This document shows positions 39,494 through 47,981 of a stretch of 64,000 bases of DNA, piece after piece. Location: the NCBI RefSeq assembly GCF_000376425.1, contig NZ_AQWL01000007.1, positions 62,001-126,000 of the forward strand, given 5' to 3'. The notes beneath the pieces were generated by a model. That model saw only the letters and a list, made by a program, of their open reading frames with translations, had not been told where the DNA came from and ran no database searches. The position numbers and the translations under genes are program-made. Within the stretch, counting starts at the first letter, position 1, and each line of letters starts with the position of its first letter. This DNA comes from Thiobacillus denitrificans DSM 12475. Its GTDB lineage: Bacteria; Pseudomonadota; Gammaproteobacteria; Burkholderiales; Thiobacillaceae.

Positions 39494-40195
39494 CTATCCG
39501 CTTTCTGCCGGGACATCGGGCGACGATAGGGCTGCCGCCGGCGGTAATTTCCGGATGTATTTTAACTGCCCATGCCCGCAGGCGTGGTGCGCCTGTCCTG
39601 GCGAAACGGGGGCAGTCATCGGCCAGGCCAGCCAGTCGTACAGGGTGGCGGGGGCGCAGTGGCTGAGAATGTGGATCGGTTTGGCGTAGCGGGCCGCGAA
39701 ACCGGGAAAGGCGCTGTCGACCAGGCCGGCATCGGCCAGCGCCCGAATATCGCCCACGTCGCCCTCGCCGTGCTTGACCAGCGCCAGGGCTTCTGCGCCG
39801 AGATGGTGCGCGAGCCAGACCGCCAGGCTGTCGGAAGTCACCGACCAGCATTCCGGGATGTCGGACGCGCCCAGGCACATGCTCGATGGCAGCCACACCG
39901 GCGTGCGGCCGTGCGCGATGGCATCGGTGATCATCTGGGGCGTGGCGGCGGGGAACAGGTCCGGCTCCAGATCGCACAGCATCAGACCGTATTGCTCCAT
40001 CGCGAGCAGGCTCAAGCGATGCGCCGCGGCATCGCTGAAATGGCAGCGCCGCTGCGCCTCACGCACCGCGTCGGCGAACGGTCCGCCGCCGGGCACCAGC
40101 ACGACGCGGCCGCCGGCCTGCGCCAGCGCGTCGAGCCAGCTGGTGAGCCACGGCGAATCGTGCAGACTGCCGCCCAGTTTCACGACTCGGAGCAT
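39494..40195 (-). CDS. mfnE: amino-acid-kinase-fold phosphate kinase MfnE-like
   Basis: 233-residue kinase of the amino-acid-kinase fold. The N-terminal VKLGGSL and VLVPGGGPFADAVRE form the nucleotide site, with SVTSDSLAVWLAHHLGAEAL downstream. In methanogens MfnE phosphorylates aminomethylfuran-methyl phosphate to the diphosphate before coupling to tyramine. GGAGG just before the ATG fixes the start, which overlaps the pabB-like gene by 16 bases. The last 20 or so residues look non-conserved. Confidence 0.83.
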   Translation of the reverse strand: MLRVVKLGGSLHDSPWLTSWLDALAQAGGRVVLVPGGGPFADAVREAQRRCHFSDAAAHRLSLLAMEQYGLMLCDLEPDLFPAATPQMITDAIAHGRTPVWLPSSMCLGASDIPECWSVTSDSLAVWLAHHLGAEALALVKHGEGDVGDIRALADAGLVDSAFPGFAARYAKPIHILSHCAPATLYDWLAWPMTAPVSPGQAHHACGHGQLKYIRKLPPAAALSSPDVPAESG

Positions 40196-41604
40196 TGTTC
40201 CTCCGCTTGCGTGGCGGCCATTCCACCTCCTGATTCGCACACTAGCCGGAGCATGGCCGCCGCCTTGTCGAGGCATTCCTGATACTCCTCGTCGGCCTTC
40301 GAGTCGGCGACGATGCCGCCGCCGGCCCAGAAGCGCAGCGTGTCGCGCGCCAGGACCAGGGTGCGGATCGCGATGTTGCTGTCCATGTTGCCGTTGAACC
40401 CCAGCCAGCCCACTGCTCCGCAATACACGCCGCGCCGGTTCGGCTCCAGTTCCTCGATGATCTGCATGGCGCGCAGCTTCGGCGCCCCGGTGATCGAACC
40501 GCCCGGGAACGACGCACGCAACAGCGCCGCCGCATCCACGTCGCCGGCAAGACGCCCGGTCACCGTGCTCACCAGATGGTGCACCGTCGCGAAGCTCTCG
40601 ATCTCGAACAGGCGCGGCACCGCCACCGAGCCCGGCGCGCATACCTTGCCGAGGTCGTTGCGCAGGAGGTCCACGATCATCAGGTTCTCGGCGCGGTCCT
40701 TCAGGCTGTCGCGCAATTCCCGCGCCAGCACCGAATCCGCCTCGGGCGCAGCGGCGCGCGGGCGCGTGCCCTTGATCGGTTTGGTCTCGACGTGTCCCTG
40801 TCTCACTTCCAGGAAGCGTTCCGGCGACGATGACAGGATGCGGACGTCGGGCAGGTTGAGGTAGGCCGAATACGGTGCCGGGTTGAGCCGGCGCAGGGCC
40901 TGGTAGCCGAGCCATGGATCGCCGGTGGCGGGCGCGGCGAAGCGTTGCGCGAGGTTGACCTGGTAGCAGTCGCCGGCGGCGATGTAGCGCTGGATCTGGC
41001 TGAAGGCCCGGCGGTAGGCGTCGCGGGTGAAATTGCAACTCACCGTGCCCACCCGGAACGGGCGCCGCTGCGCCGCTGCGGCAGCGCCGGGGGCGTTGCC
41101 GAACAGGGCGGCCAGCCGATCCCAGGTGGCGGCGGTGCGGGGGTCGCGTCCGGCGCCGACCAGCCAGCTTGCGCGCTGCTCGTGATCGACCACGACGGCC
41201 CAGTCGTAGATGCCGACTGCCATGTCGGGTATGGCTTCGACGTCGTGCGCGAGACGCGGCAGGCGTTCGATGCGGCGTGCGAGGTCATAGCCGAAGTAGC
41301 CGATGGCGCCGCCAGTGAACGGCAGCGGGCCTGGCTGGCCGTCGGCAGCGAGGGCCTGGCGCAGCAGGTCGAACGGGTCGTCGGGGGAGAGGCTGACGGC
41401 CGGGCCGGTGCCGTCGTGACGGCGTATCTCGCTCATGCCGCCACGGGTGACCAGCGTGGCGCTCGGACGGGCGGCGAGGATGTCGATGCGTCCGGCGGTG
41501 CTGCGCGGCCGGCCGCTGTCGAGAAACACCGCCCACGGTTCGTCGGCGATGGCTTCGAACAGCTCGGCGCTGTCCGCGCGGTAGGGAAGGGCAGTCAGCA
41601 GCAT
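40180..41604 (-). CDS. pabB: second aminodeoxychorismate synthase component I
   Basis: 474-residue chorismate-binding enzyme with AGDCYQVNLAQRF, SSSPERFLEV, the catalytic segment PIKGTRPR, and PGGSITGAPKLRAM. PIKGT marks anthranilate/ADC synthases, and the neighbours favour p-aminobenzoate. pABA is the arylamine moved onto PRPP by beta-RFAP synthase in H4MPT assembly, so a dedicated copy here makes sense. The N-terminal start at ATG 41604 overlaps mfnF by 10 bases; the much longer open frame upstream is antisense-like filler. No amidotransferase or pabC partner lies adjacent. Confidence 0.86.
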   Translation of the reverse strand: MLLTALPYRADSAELFEAIADEPWAVFLDSGRPRSTAGRIDILAARPSATLVTRGGMSEIRRHDGTGPAVSLSPDDPFDLLRQALAADGQPGPLPFTGGAIGYFGYDLARRIERLPRLAHDVEAIPDMAVGIYDWAVVVDHEQRASWLVGAGRDPRTAATWDRLAALFGNAPGAAAAAQRRPFRVGTVSCNFTRDAYRRAFSQIQRYIAAGDCYQVNLAQRFAAPATGDPWLGYQALRRLNPAPYSAYLNLPDVRILSSSPERFLEVRQGHVETKPIKGTRPRAAAPEADSVLARELRDSLKDRAENLMIVDLLRNDLGKVCAPGSVAVPRLFEIESFATVHHLVSTVTGRLAGDVDAAALLRASFPGGSITGAPKLRAMQIIEELEPNRRGVYCGAVGWLGFNGNMDSNIAIRTLVLARDTLRFWAGGGIVADSKADEEYQECLDKAAAMLRLVCESGGGMAATQAEEQCSES

Positions 41605-42659
41605 GATTTTTCTCCAGCCAGCAGTAGGCCCGCAGCCACGGCCGGCGCGCACCAGTCGATGTGCTCGACCAGCGAGCCGGCTATCGGCAGCTGCGAGAAG
41701 TTCAGCACCGGGCGTCCGCTCCTTGCCGCCAGGCGCGGGCCGAGGAAAGCGCCGGCGCCCGCCATCACCAGGGGTGCATGCGGGTCGATCGGTACGCGTG
41801 ACAGCACTTGCCGGATGGCGCGGCCGATGCGTTCCAGTTGTGCGTCGGCGAACCAGGCGGCCAGTTCCGTCCAGGCCGCATCGGACAGGTCGCCGGCATC
41901 GCGTCCGACCATGCGCGCCAGCCGGGCACGGCTGGCCTCGACGGTCTTGGGTCCGCCATCGGCGCTGTCGTGCAGATCGGCGCCGTCGGGCAGTCCGCCG
42001 AGTATCCGATGGACATCCGCGCTGGTGGCGAAATGTTCTGCCATGAGCGGTACCCAGCGTCCCGCCACCGGCGCTTCTGCGCTCATGGCCATGAGCGGGG
42101 TGCGCGCGATGCCGGTGTAGACCAGTTCGCCGGCCGCCAGGCGGTCGCTGTCGCTGGCACTGGCAGTGGCCACCCCGTGGCCGCGCAGCGGGACGATGTC
42201 GGTGGTGGTGCTGCCGATATCCACCAGCAGTGCCTCGCCCAGGTGCGCTGCCACCAGGTCGGCGGTGGCGCGCCAGTTGGCCGAGGCGACCTGGTAGGGG
42301 TGCAGGCGCGCGGAAGCGCCATCGAGCCAGCCCTCGGCGCCGGCATAGAAGCGGACGTCGCCGCTGCCGAGACGCCGGCACAGCAGTTCGACCAGGGCAT
42401 GCACGCCATCCTTGCGGGTGGCGAACAGATCGGTCATCTCGCCGCTCATGGTGACGGCGTGATAGCGCGGAGAACCTGGCCACACGGTATTTCCGGCCAG
42501 GATCCGGTCGAGGGCCGCGTGCAGATGCTCCGGGCCGCGCCAGAGCGGACAAGACTCCTGCCAGACCATCGCGACGCGGCCGTCGGCCTCGATGCGCGCG
42601 GCCTTCAGGTGCGCGCCGCCGACGTCCCAGCCGATCGTGATGTCCATCGGTTCAGACAT
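41595..42659 (-). CDS. mfnF: H4MPT-linked C1 transfer pathway protein, MfnF-like
   Basis: 354-residue protein of the hydantoinase/oxoprolinase-like ASKHA fold. The phosphate loops are ITIGWDVGGAHLKAARIE at the N-terminus and LLVDIGSTTTDIVPL near residue 135. In methanogens the homologue MfnF condenses the furan diphosphate with gamma-glutamyl-tyramine, forming the ether bond of methanofuran. ATG 42659 has GGAG seven bases upstream. It overlaps mfnD by eight bases. Confidence 0.8.
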   Translation of the reverse strand: MSEPMDITIGWDVGGAHLKAARIEADGRVAMVWQESCPLWRGPEHLHAALDRILAGNTVWPGSPRYHAVTMSGEMTDLFATRKDGVHALVELLCRRLGSGDVRFYAGAEGWLDGASARLHPYQVASANWRATADLVAAHLGEALLVDIGSTTTDIVPLRGHGVATASASDSDRLAAGELVYTGIARTPLMAMSAEAPVAGRWVPLMAEHFATSADVHRILGGLPDGADLHDSADGGPKTVEASRARLARMVGRDAGDLSDAAWTELAAWFADAQLERIGRAIRQVLSRVPIDPHAPLVMAGAGAFLGPRLAARSGRPVLNFSQLPIAGSLVEHIDWCAPAVAAGLLLAGEKSCC

Positions 42660-43617
42660 GGGTTGTCTCCAGAGTGATGGGGCGCAGTCCGCGGCAGGCA
42701 TGCATCTCCGGCAGTTCGAGCACGTGTTGTGCCGGGTTGCAGTCGAGCGCCGCGCGCAGGCCGGCGTAGGAAACGGTGGCGCGCGGATTCACCTCCAGCA
42801 CCATCGGGCCGAAAGCGCCGGCGATCAGGTCGACGCCGACATAGCCCCACAGACCGGGGATCGCGGCCGCCACCCGCGCGGCCAGTGCGGCGTAACGCCC
42901 GTCGCCGTCGCCCAGCGCATTGACGGTCACGCCGTGGAATTCGAAGTGGTCGCCAGTCAGTCCGACATGCTGGCGGTTCACGCTCAGCAGTTGCGTCCGG
43001 CCGTCGCAGCACAGCAGGGACAGCGACAGGCTCTCGCCTGCGACATAAGGCTGGAACACGTGCATGGCGTGGGGATGGGTGTCGTGCCAGGCCTGGGCGG
43101 CGGCGGCATCGGCAAACAGCAGGGTATCCTCGCAGCCGACACCGTCGTCGGGCTTGGCCACTACGGCGCCCGTCAGCAGGTCCGGAGTGGCGAAGGTGGG
43201 CACCGTCGTCACCCCGGCTCCGGCCAGGCGGGCGGTGGTGGCGTACTTGCTGGCGGCGATGTGCACCGCGTCTGGCCGGCAGCCCAACAGCCATTTGCCG
43301 GCGGCCTCGACCTGCCGATTCAGGGACTCCAGCAGGCCGCCGCTTTCCGGCGCCACCATCCAGGCCGCATCGGCGGCGTCAAGGCAACGCATGAAATCGG
43401 AGCGGCAGCGCGTCGCGTCGGTGGCGACGACCGTCAGGCCGGGCTGTTCCGGTATGGCGAGGCGCGCATCGCGCAGGGTCAGGACTTCCATTCCCGGTAG
43501 CGCGATGAGATCATCGACCAGCGCCCGCCACATCAGCTCACCGTCGCCCAGGAAGCCGGGCAGCGCCTGGCCGGCATAGCCGCCGCCGGTGACGAATTCA
43601 AAGACGAAAACTTTCAT
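42652..43617 (-). CDS. mfnD: ATP-grasp tyramine-glutamate ligase, MfnD-like
   Basis: 321-residue ATP-grasp ligase. It begins KVFVFEFVTGGGYAG and contains VVAKPDDGVGCEDTL (ATP loop) and VLEVNPRATVSYAGL with metal-binding Glu and Asn. In methanogens MfnD makes gamma-glutamyl-tyramine. Together with mfnA and mfnF it supports a tyramine-type furan cofactor. Its start codon overlaps, head to head, the ATG of the next plus-strand gene. Confidence 0.82.
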   Translation of the reverse strand: MKVFVFEFVTGGGYAGQALPGFLGDGELMWRALVDDLIALPGMEVLTLRDARLAIPEQPGLTVVATDATRCRSDFMRCLDAADAAWMVAPESGGLLESLNRQVEAAGKWLLGCRPDAVHIAASKYATTARLAGAGVTTVPTFATPDLLTGAVVAKPDDGVGCEDTLLFADAAAAQAWHDTHPHAMHVFQPYVAGESLSLSLLCCDGRTQLLSVNRQHVGLTGDHFEFHGVTVNALGDGDGRYAALAARVAAAIPGLWGYVGVDLIAGAFGPMVLEVNPRATVSYAGLRAALDCNPAQHVLELPEMHACRGLRPITLETTHV

Positions 43618-44377
43618 GACCGCCTTCTTCAGCCTGATTCCCGTACTCGACCTAATGGGCGGGCAGGTGGTACGCGCGCGGGCCGGCCGGCGTGACGAAT
43701 ACCGGGCGCTGCGTTCCGTGTTGTGCGGCTCCAGCCGGCCCGAGGCCGTGGTGGAGGGATTGCTCGCGCTGTACCCGTTCCGCCGGTTTTACATTGCCGA
43801 CCTGGATGCGATTCTCGGCCGGGGCGATCACCGGGCCACGCTGGAACACCTGCAGCGCGCCCATCCGGCCCTGGAGTGGTGGGTCGATGCCGGTTTTGCC
43901 GATGTCGCTGCCGCCGCAAGCTGGCGCCGCGACGGCTTGGGCCGGCCAGTGCTGGGCAGCGAGAGTCTGGCTGGAGCGCCCGCACGCGGCGATTATCCCG
44001 GCGGCAGCGTGCTGTCGCTGGATTACCGTGGCGAGGATTTTCTCGGGCCGGCCGATCTGCTGTGCGATGCAGCGCGCTGGCCGGACGACGTGGTCGCCAT
44101 GACGCTGGCGCGGGTCGGGGTCGGCGCCGGCCCCGACCTGGCGCGCCTGGCGCAATTGCGGCGCCTGAATCCGGCCTGCCGCCTGTATGCGGCAGGCGGC
44201 GTGCGCCACGCGGCGGATCTCGCCGCGCTGGCCGGAGCCGGGCTGGCCGGTGTGCTGCTGGCCTCGGCCTTGCACGATGGGGCACTCAGTCGTGCTGAGC
44301 TTGCCGCTTTTCATGATGATCGTCCCAGGAACGCAACCACTGGCGCCAGGGCGAGTGCCCCAGAGCCGGATCGGTGA
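43616..44377 (+). CDS. HisA/HisF-like TIM-barrel protein of the H4MPT cluster
   Basis: About 253 residues resembling HisA: SLIPVLDLMGGQVVRA at the N-terminus, FYIADLDAILGRG, and LYAAGGVRHAADLAALAGAGLAGVLLASAL at the phosphate-binding end. Such proteins occur in methanogen and methylotroph H4MPT clusters without a proven reaction. They are probably an aldose/ketose-type isomerase or synthase in coenzyme assembly. Start ATG 43616 (or GTG 43589). It is the only plus-strand gene in this stretch and overlaps mfnD head to head and the next gene tail to tail by 92 bases. Confidence 0.72.
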   Translation: MTAFFSLIPVLDLMGGQVVRARAGRRDEYRALRSVLCGSSRPEAVVEGLLALYPFRRFYIADLDAILGRGDHRATLEHLQRAHPALEWWVDAGFADVAAAASWRRDGLGRPVLGSESLAGAPARGDYPGGSVLSLDYRGEDFLGPADLLCDAARWPDDVVAMTLARVGVGAGPDLARLAQLRRLNPACRLYAAGGVRHAADLAALAGAGLAGVLLASALHDGALSRAELAAFHDDRPRNATTGARASAPEPDR

Positions 44378-45518
44378 AGCGGCCGAGCAGGGGCTGGCTG
44401 CCCTGGCTTTGCCAGGTCTCCAGGTCAGGGCCGACGTATTGGCACCATGACTGTGGCGTTTCGTAGAGGGTAAGCTCGCACAGCTCGGGCAGGAAATCGA
44501 TCAGCTGCTCCCAGATGTAGATGCTGAGAAGTTCGGTGGTGGAGCGCCAGGCCAGCTCCGGACCTGCGTAGTTCAGGGTGTGGTGGTCGAAGCGCTCGAC
44601 CACGCGGGCGTTCACCACCCGCTTGAGGTAGCCGTAATCGAGCACGCAGCCGCTGATCGGATCGATCCGGCCACGCACCTTCACATGTAGTACATAGCGG
44701 CCGCCGTGCAGGTTGCTGCACTTGGCTGGATGGTCGGTGAGGAAGTGGGCGGAATCAAACACCACTTCCTTGCTTACCGTCACTTCCGGGGTGTCCGGGT
44801 GGAGGCGCGCCCAGACGCCGGGCATTGCCTCCAGCTCGACCTGCAGGCTGTCGAGCAGGCGCGTGGTATCGGCGCGCGTCAGCGTGCGCAGCAGGGGCGC
44901 GCCGGCGCCGAGATCGTGGGTCAGGGCATGGGTGGCCACACTCAGCTCGCGTGCCAGATACTCGGCTGCATCCTCCGCATCGTCAGGCGAAGCGAAGGGG
45001 AGAAATAGGTAGCCGGCATGCAATTCGCCGGCATGGGCCAGATAGGTTGCGTATTTCATACGCCGTTCCGGTGGGGGCACCCTGGCGGGTAGCCAGGGGC
45101 CGACCAGATTGCGTTTTTGCGTTACCAGACGGTTCTTCGCCACGACCCGGTGGGTACCCGGAGCGTAGTGATATTCCTGACGGAAGCGAAAACCGTAAGG
45201 CGCGAGCTGTGCCAGATCGCAGAACAGCAGATCCAGCCAGGCGATCTCGCCTTCGATCCGGCACAGCGTGCCGTTGTCGTCGACCTTGCCGGCCAGGCGC
45301 AGGCCGGCGAGAACCGCGCGTGCGGTTTCGTCCGGCACAGCGACGGGCATGGGCGGAAGGGGGGCGGCATCCGCCGTCCCGATCCTGTCCGGCGTCACCA
45401 ACAGGTCGAGCGGCAGCGCGTGGCGCAGGGCATACTCCTGCAAGGTGAGACCGCTGCAGGCGAACAGATGCTCGTGGTCGAGCTCCATTACCGTGGTTCC
45501 GCACTCCAGGCAACGCAC
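44286..45518 (-). CDS. fusion: MucR-like zinc finger, unknown middle, 6-pyruvoyl-tetrahydropterin-synthase-like domain
   Basis: 410 residues. Residues 1-40 (CLECG, EHLFACSGLTLQEYALRHALPLDLL) resemble the Ros/MucR zinc-finger module. Residues about 60-235 show no recognised family. Residues about 245-400 form a QueD/PTPS-like T-fold: FDSAHFL, CSNLHGGRY, FDHHTLN. The second His of the HGH zinc motif is Gly here, so metal binding may be altered. GTG start with GGGAG six bases upstream; it lies 13 bases after fae. Likely a pterin-modifying or pterin-sensing protein of the H4MPT pathway; function unproven. Confidence 0.68.
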   Translation of the reverse strand: MRCLECGTTVMELDHEHLFACSGLTLQEYALRHALPLDLLVTPDRIGTADAAPLPPMPVAVPDETARAVLAGLRLAGKVDDNGTLCRIEGEIAWLDLLFCDLAQLAPYGFRFRQEYHYAPGTHRVVAKNRLVTQKRNLVGPWLPARVPPPERRMKYATYLAHAGELHAGYLFLPFASPDDAEDAAEYLARELSVATHALTHDLGAGAPLLRTLTRADTTRLLDSLQVELEAMPGVWARLHPDTPEVTVSKEVVFDSAHFLTDHPAKCSNLHGGRYVLHVKVRGRIDPISGCVLDYGYLKRVVNARVVERFDHHTLNYAGPELAWRSTTELLSIYIWEQLIDFLPELCELTLYETPQSWCQYVGPDLETWQSQGSQPLLGRFTDPALGHSPWRQWLRSWDDHHEKRQAQHD

Positions 45519-45531
45519 TACGCTCTCCCGA

Positions 45532-46044
45532 TCAGTTGTGGGCGGCGAACGGGTGACCCGCTTTGCCTTTTTTGGCTACGACATCCGCTGCCGTGGGCGT
45601 ACCGGAAACGGCATTCTTGATGGACTGCTTGGTGGCTTCGTAGTTGTAGTCCTGGATCTTGGTGTCGTCAGCGGCTTCCCAGTGAATGAACACGCCCACG
45701 CAGATAAAGAGGTCGTCGGCCTCGTTGGCGGGGATGGTGCCGTCTTCGACGCAGTCGGCCACTGCCATGGCGACGCCGCGCTGGGCCGGGCCGAACATCT
45801 GCACTGCCTGCTTGGCGCCCTTGATGGTCACCTTGTTGAACATCATGGTGTTGGGTTTTGTAGGCAGGTTGGGAGCCACCACCGCCAGCAGCGAGGTGAA
45901 GCCGTCTTTGTTGTTGACCAGGCCGTTGCAGAATGCCGTTTCGACGGCGCTGCCGCGGGGGCCCATGATCAAGTCGATATGCGCCACTTCGTTGCCGTCG
46001 CCAACCAAGGCCTCGCCTACCATTACGCGATCGATTTTAGCCAT
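45532..46044 (-). CDS. fae: formaldehyde-activating enzyme
   Basis: 170-residue enzyme condensing formaldehyde with H4MPT to methylene-H4MPT. The catalytic His is in [12 protein letters not shown] (residue about 22), and [22 protein letters not shown] and [13 protein letters not shown] are conserved. ATG 46044 has AAGGAG nine bases upstream, so the eight-codon upstream extension is rejected. It is usually one of the most abundant proteins in methylotrophs. The 111-base spacer before it holds overlapping palindromes. Confidence 0.96.
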   Translation of the reverse strand: MAKIDRVMVGEALVGDGNEVAHIDLIMGPRGSAVETAFCNGLVNNKDGFTSLLAVVAPNLPTKPNTMMFNKVTIKGAKQAVQMFGPAQRGVAMAVADCVEDGTIPANEADDLFICVGVFIHWEAADDTKIQDYNYEATKQSIKNAVSGTPTAADVVAKKGKAGHPFAAHN

Positions 46045-46130
46045 CTTTAATTTCTCCTTGAATTGCACTGACTCGGTTGAATTGGGACGGTCCGCCAGCG
46101 CCGAGTTATCCGCTGACGGGCCGCTGCTAC

Positions 46131-46154
46131 AACGTCTAGAAGACGTTTCGAAAC
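46131..46154. promoter_or_regulatory. overlapping palindromes upstream of fae
   Basis: AACGTCT-AGA-AGACGTT (46131-46147) overlaps the perfect 10-bp palindrome GTTTCGAAAC (46145-46154), at the very end of the preceding gene. With no T tract it is a poor terminator. It may be an operator or an mRNA-stabilising hairpin for fae. Confidence 0.5.
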
Positions 46155-46155
46155 A

Positions 46156-47070
46156 TCAAATATCGGTTTGCCCTCCTGCCGGCCGGTCCGCCTCATGGGC
46201 GTCGGTTGGCGTCGCCGACAGGCGATCCACGAGCCAGGTGGCGACGGCCAGATCGGCGCTGGTACCGGGGTTGACGCCGGCCGATTTCAAGATCTGATCG
46301 AGGCTCGCGAGATGCCGCCGGGCACACTCCCAGCCGAGACATGGCGCCATGTCGGCGATACAGCCACGAGCCATGCGCTGCACCTGTGCTGCGGTAGGCG
46401 CACCGAATTTACGCAGCACGTGGCTGTCGGGAAAATGGCTCAGATAGGTCAGGTAGACATCGGTCAGCGCCCGTGTTTCCTCGCCCCAGCGGGTGCGGCC
46501 CTGCTTCAGTGCGTCCATGCCGAGACTAAAGATGTCGGCATAACCGCTGGCGTACTGGCTGGCGATGTGGTCGCGTTGCGCGGCTTCGCGCATGGCCGCG
46601 AGCAGGCTCACGGTGGGGGCGGCGTGGACATCGTGGCGCGGGCTGCTGCCGAGTCCACCCGGCGCGGCCAGGCGGATGGCGCGATAGACCCATTCCGCGT
46701 CCTCGCACGTCGTCTCGTCGAGATCGCGGCGCAGGCGCTGCGACAGGGGCTCGTGCGGCAGGCGATGCTGTGCGGCATGGAGCAGTGGCACCGTCAGCAA
46801 CACGATGCCGAGGTTGGTGTTGCAGCCGACCGCCTGGCGCGTCGCTTCGATTGCGCGATAGATCCGTTCGCCGAGCGGCAGTGTGCGATCGGCCACGTGC
46901 GGGGCGGCGGCTTCGGCACTGAGCTGGAAATCGCGCGCGTGCATGCCGTGCCCGGGTGATTCGACGCTGACGTTGCCAGGCTTGAAGGCGAGCACGTCGA
47001 GTTCGCAGGCAGTGCGGAAGGCTTCCGCAAGCTCGGTGGTGCCGGGCAGAGGGGACAGGCGCGCGTTCAT
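46156..47070 (-). CDS. CitG/MdcB-like triphosphoribosyl-dephospho-CoA synthase family protein
   Basis: 304 residues of the CitG family (ELDVLAFKPGNVSVESPGHG, TNLGIVLLTVPLLHAA, VNPGTSADLAVATWLVD). CitG makes the prosthetic-group precursor of citrate lyase from dephospho-CoA and ATP, but no lyase genes are present. The homologue in H4MPT clusters is thought to act in coenzyme assembly, perhaps on the ribosyl phosphate tail. It shares a four-base overlap with the RimK-like gene. Confidence 0.8.
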   Translation of the reverse strand: MNARLSPLPGTTELAEAFRTACELDVLAFKPGNVSVESPGHGMHARDFQLSAEAAAPHVADRTLPLGERIYRAIEATRQAVGCNTNLGIVLLTVPLLHAAQHRLPHEPLSQRLRRDLDETTCEDAEWVYRAIRLAAPGGLGSSPRHDVHAAPTVSLLAAMREAAQRDHIASQYASGYADIFSLGMDALKQGRTRWGEETRALTDVYLTYLSHFPDSHVLRKFGAPTAAQVQRMARGCIADMAPCLGWECARRHLASLDQILKSAGVNPGTSADLAVATWLVDRLSATPTDAHEADRPAGGQTDI

Positions 47071-47981
47071 GCGTAACGCTCCCGCAAAGCGGTTTCCACG
47101 TGCTGGTCGAGAAAATCGTTCACCAGCAGGGTGGCCACGTCGTCTTTCACGACTGTTTGCAGACCGCGCCAGGCCGGGATGCTGTTGACCTCGATCACCG
47201 TGAGCTGGCCGTCGCGATCACGCATCAGGTCCACACCGGTGTACGCCATGCCAAGGGCCTGGCTGGCCGCCTCCGCCATCTGGAACAGTGCCGGATCCGC
47301 CGGCGCCGGCAGGCAGCAGGCACCCTGCGCCACGTTGTTGATCCAGCTGGCACCGCGGCGGATCATGGCGGCGCGGCTGCGGCCGCCGACGACCAGGACC
47401 CGGTAGTCCTCCCAGTTGCCGGTGGCCGAGCCGACGAAGCGCTGCAGGTAGTAGACGTCCCGATATTCGGCTGCCGGCGGCAGGTCGGCGGGCGTGGTCA
47501 GGCGGCGCAGGCCGGTGCCCTGGGAGCCGAACAGGGGCTTCAGCACCAGCTCGTGGCCGCTGGCGGCTTCTCGTATCAGCAGGGCGCGGGCCTGCGCTTC
47601 GGACTCCATCACCCAGGTGGGCGGGGTAGGCACGCCGGCCCGGTGCAGCAGCAGGCTGGTCATGGCCTTGTCCACGCTGGTTTCGATGGCGCGTACCGGG
47701 TTGTATACGGGCACGCCTGCGGCGGGCAGGGCGTGCAGGAAATCCAGGCGCAGGATCACCTGCTCCAGGGTGCCGCCGGACACGCCGCGCACGAAAGCGC
47801 CGTCCGGCAGGCGATCCTCGAAACCCGGCAGTACCAGGCCGGCGATGCCGCGCTCCAGATCCACGCGGCATTCGCTCAGCGACAGGTTCACCGCCTGGTA
47901 GCCGCGGGCGGCGAAGGCGCGGCTGAGCTTCTTGCCGTGCCAGCCCGGGTCATCAGTGAAGATAGCGATGCGGCCGATCAT
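47067..47981 (-). CDS. RimK-family ATP-grasp ligase (H4MPT glutamate ligase candidate)
   Basis: 304-residue ATP-grasp enzyme. It has [16 protein letters not shown] (ATP loop) and [26 protein letters not shown] at the metal site. RimK-type ligases add glutamate to amino-acid or coenzyme tails; archaeal MptN and CofF are relatives, so glutamylation of H4MPT or methanofuran is the likely job. ATG 47981 overlaps the mch stop (ATGA). Confidence 0.82.
   Translation of the reverse strand: MIGRIAIFTDDPGWHGKKLSRAFAARGYQAVNLSLSECRVDLERGIAGLVLPGFEDRLPDGAFVRGVSGGTLEQVILRLDFLHALPAAGVPVYNPVRAIETSVDKAMTSLLLHRAGVPTPPTWVMESEAQARALLIREAASGHELVLKPLFGSQGTGLRRLTTPADLPPAAEYRDVYYLQRFVGSATGNWEDYRVLVVGGRSRAAMIRRGASWINNVAQGACCLPAPADPALFQMAEAASQALGMAYTGVDLMRDRDGQLTVIEVNSIPAWRGLQTVVKDDVATLLVNDFLDQHVETALRERYA

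Noticed and set aside
40180-42552. 790-codon frame including pabB
   Set aside because: Only the part after ATG 41604 is PabB-like; the upstream Arg/Pro-rich part is out of frame with the conserved mfnF gene.
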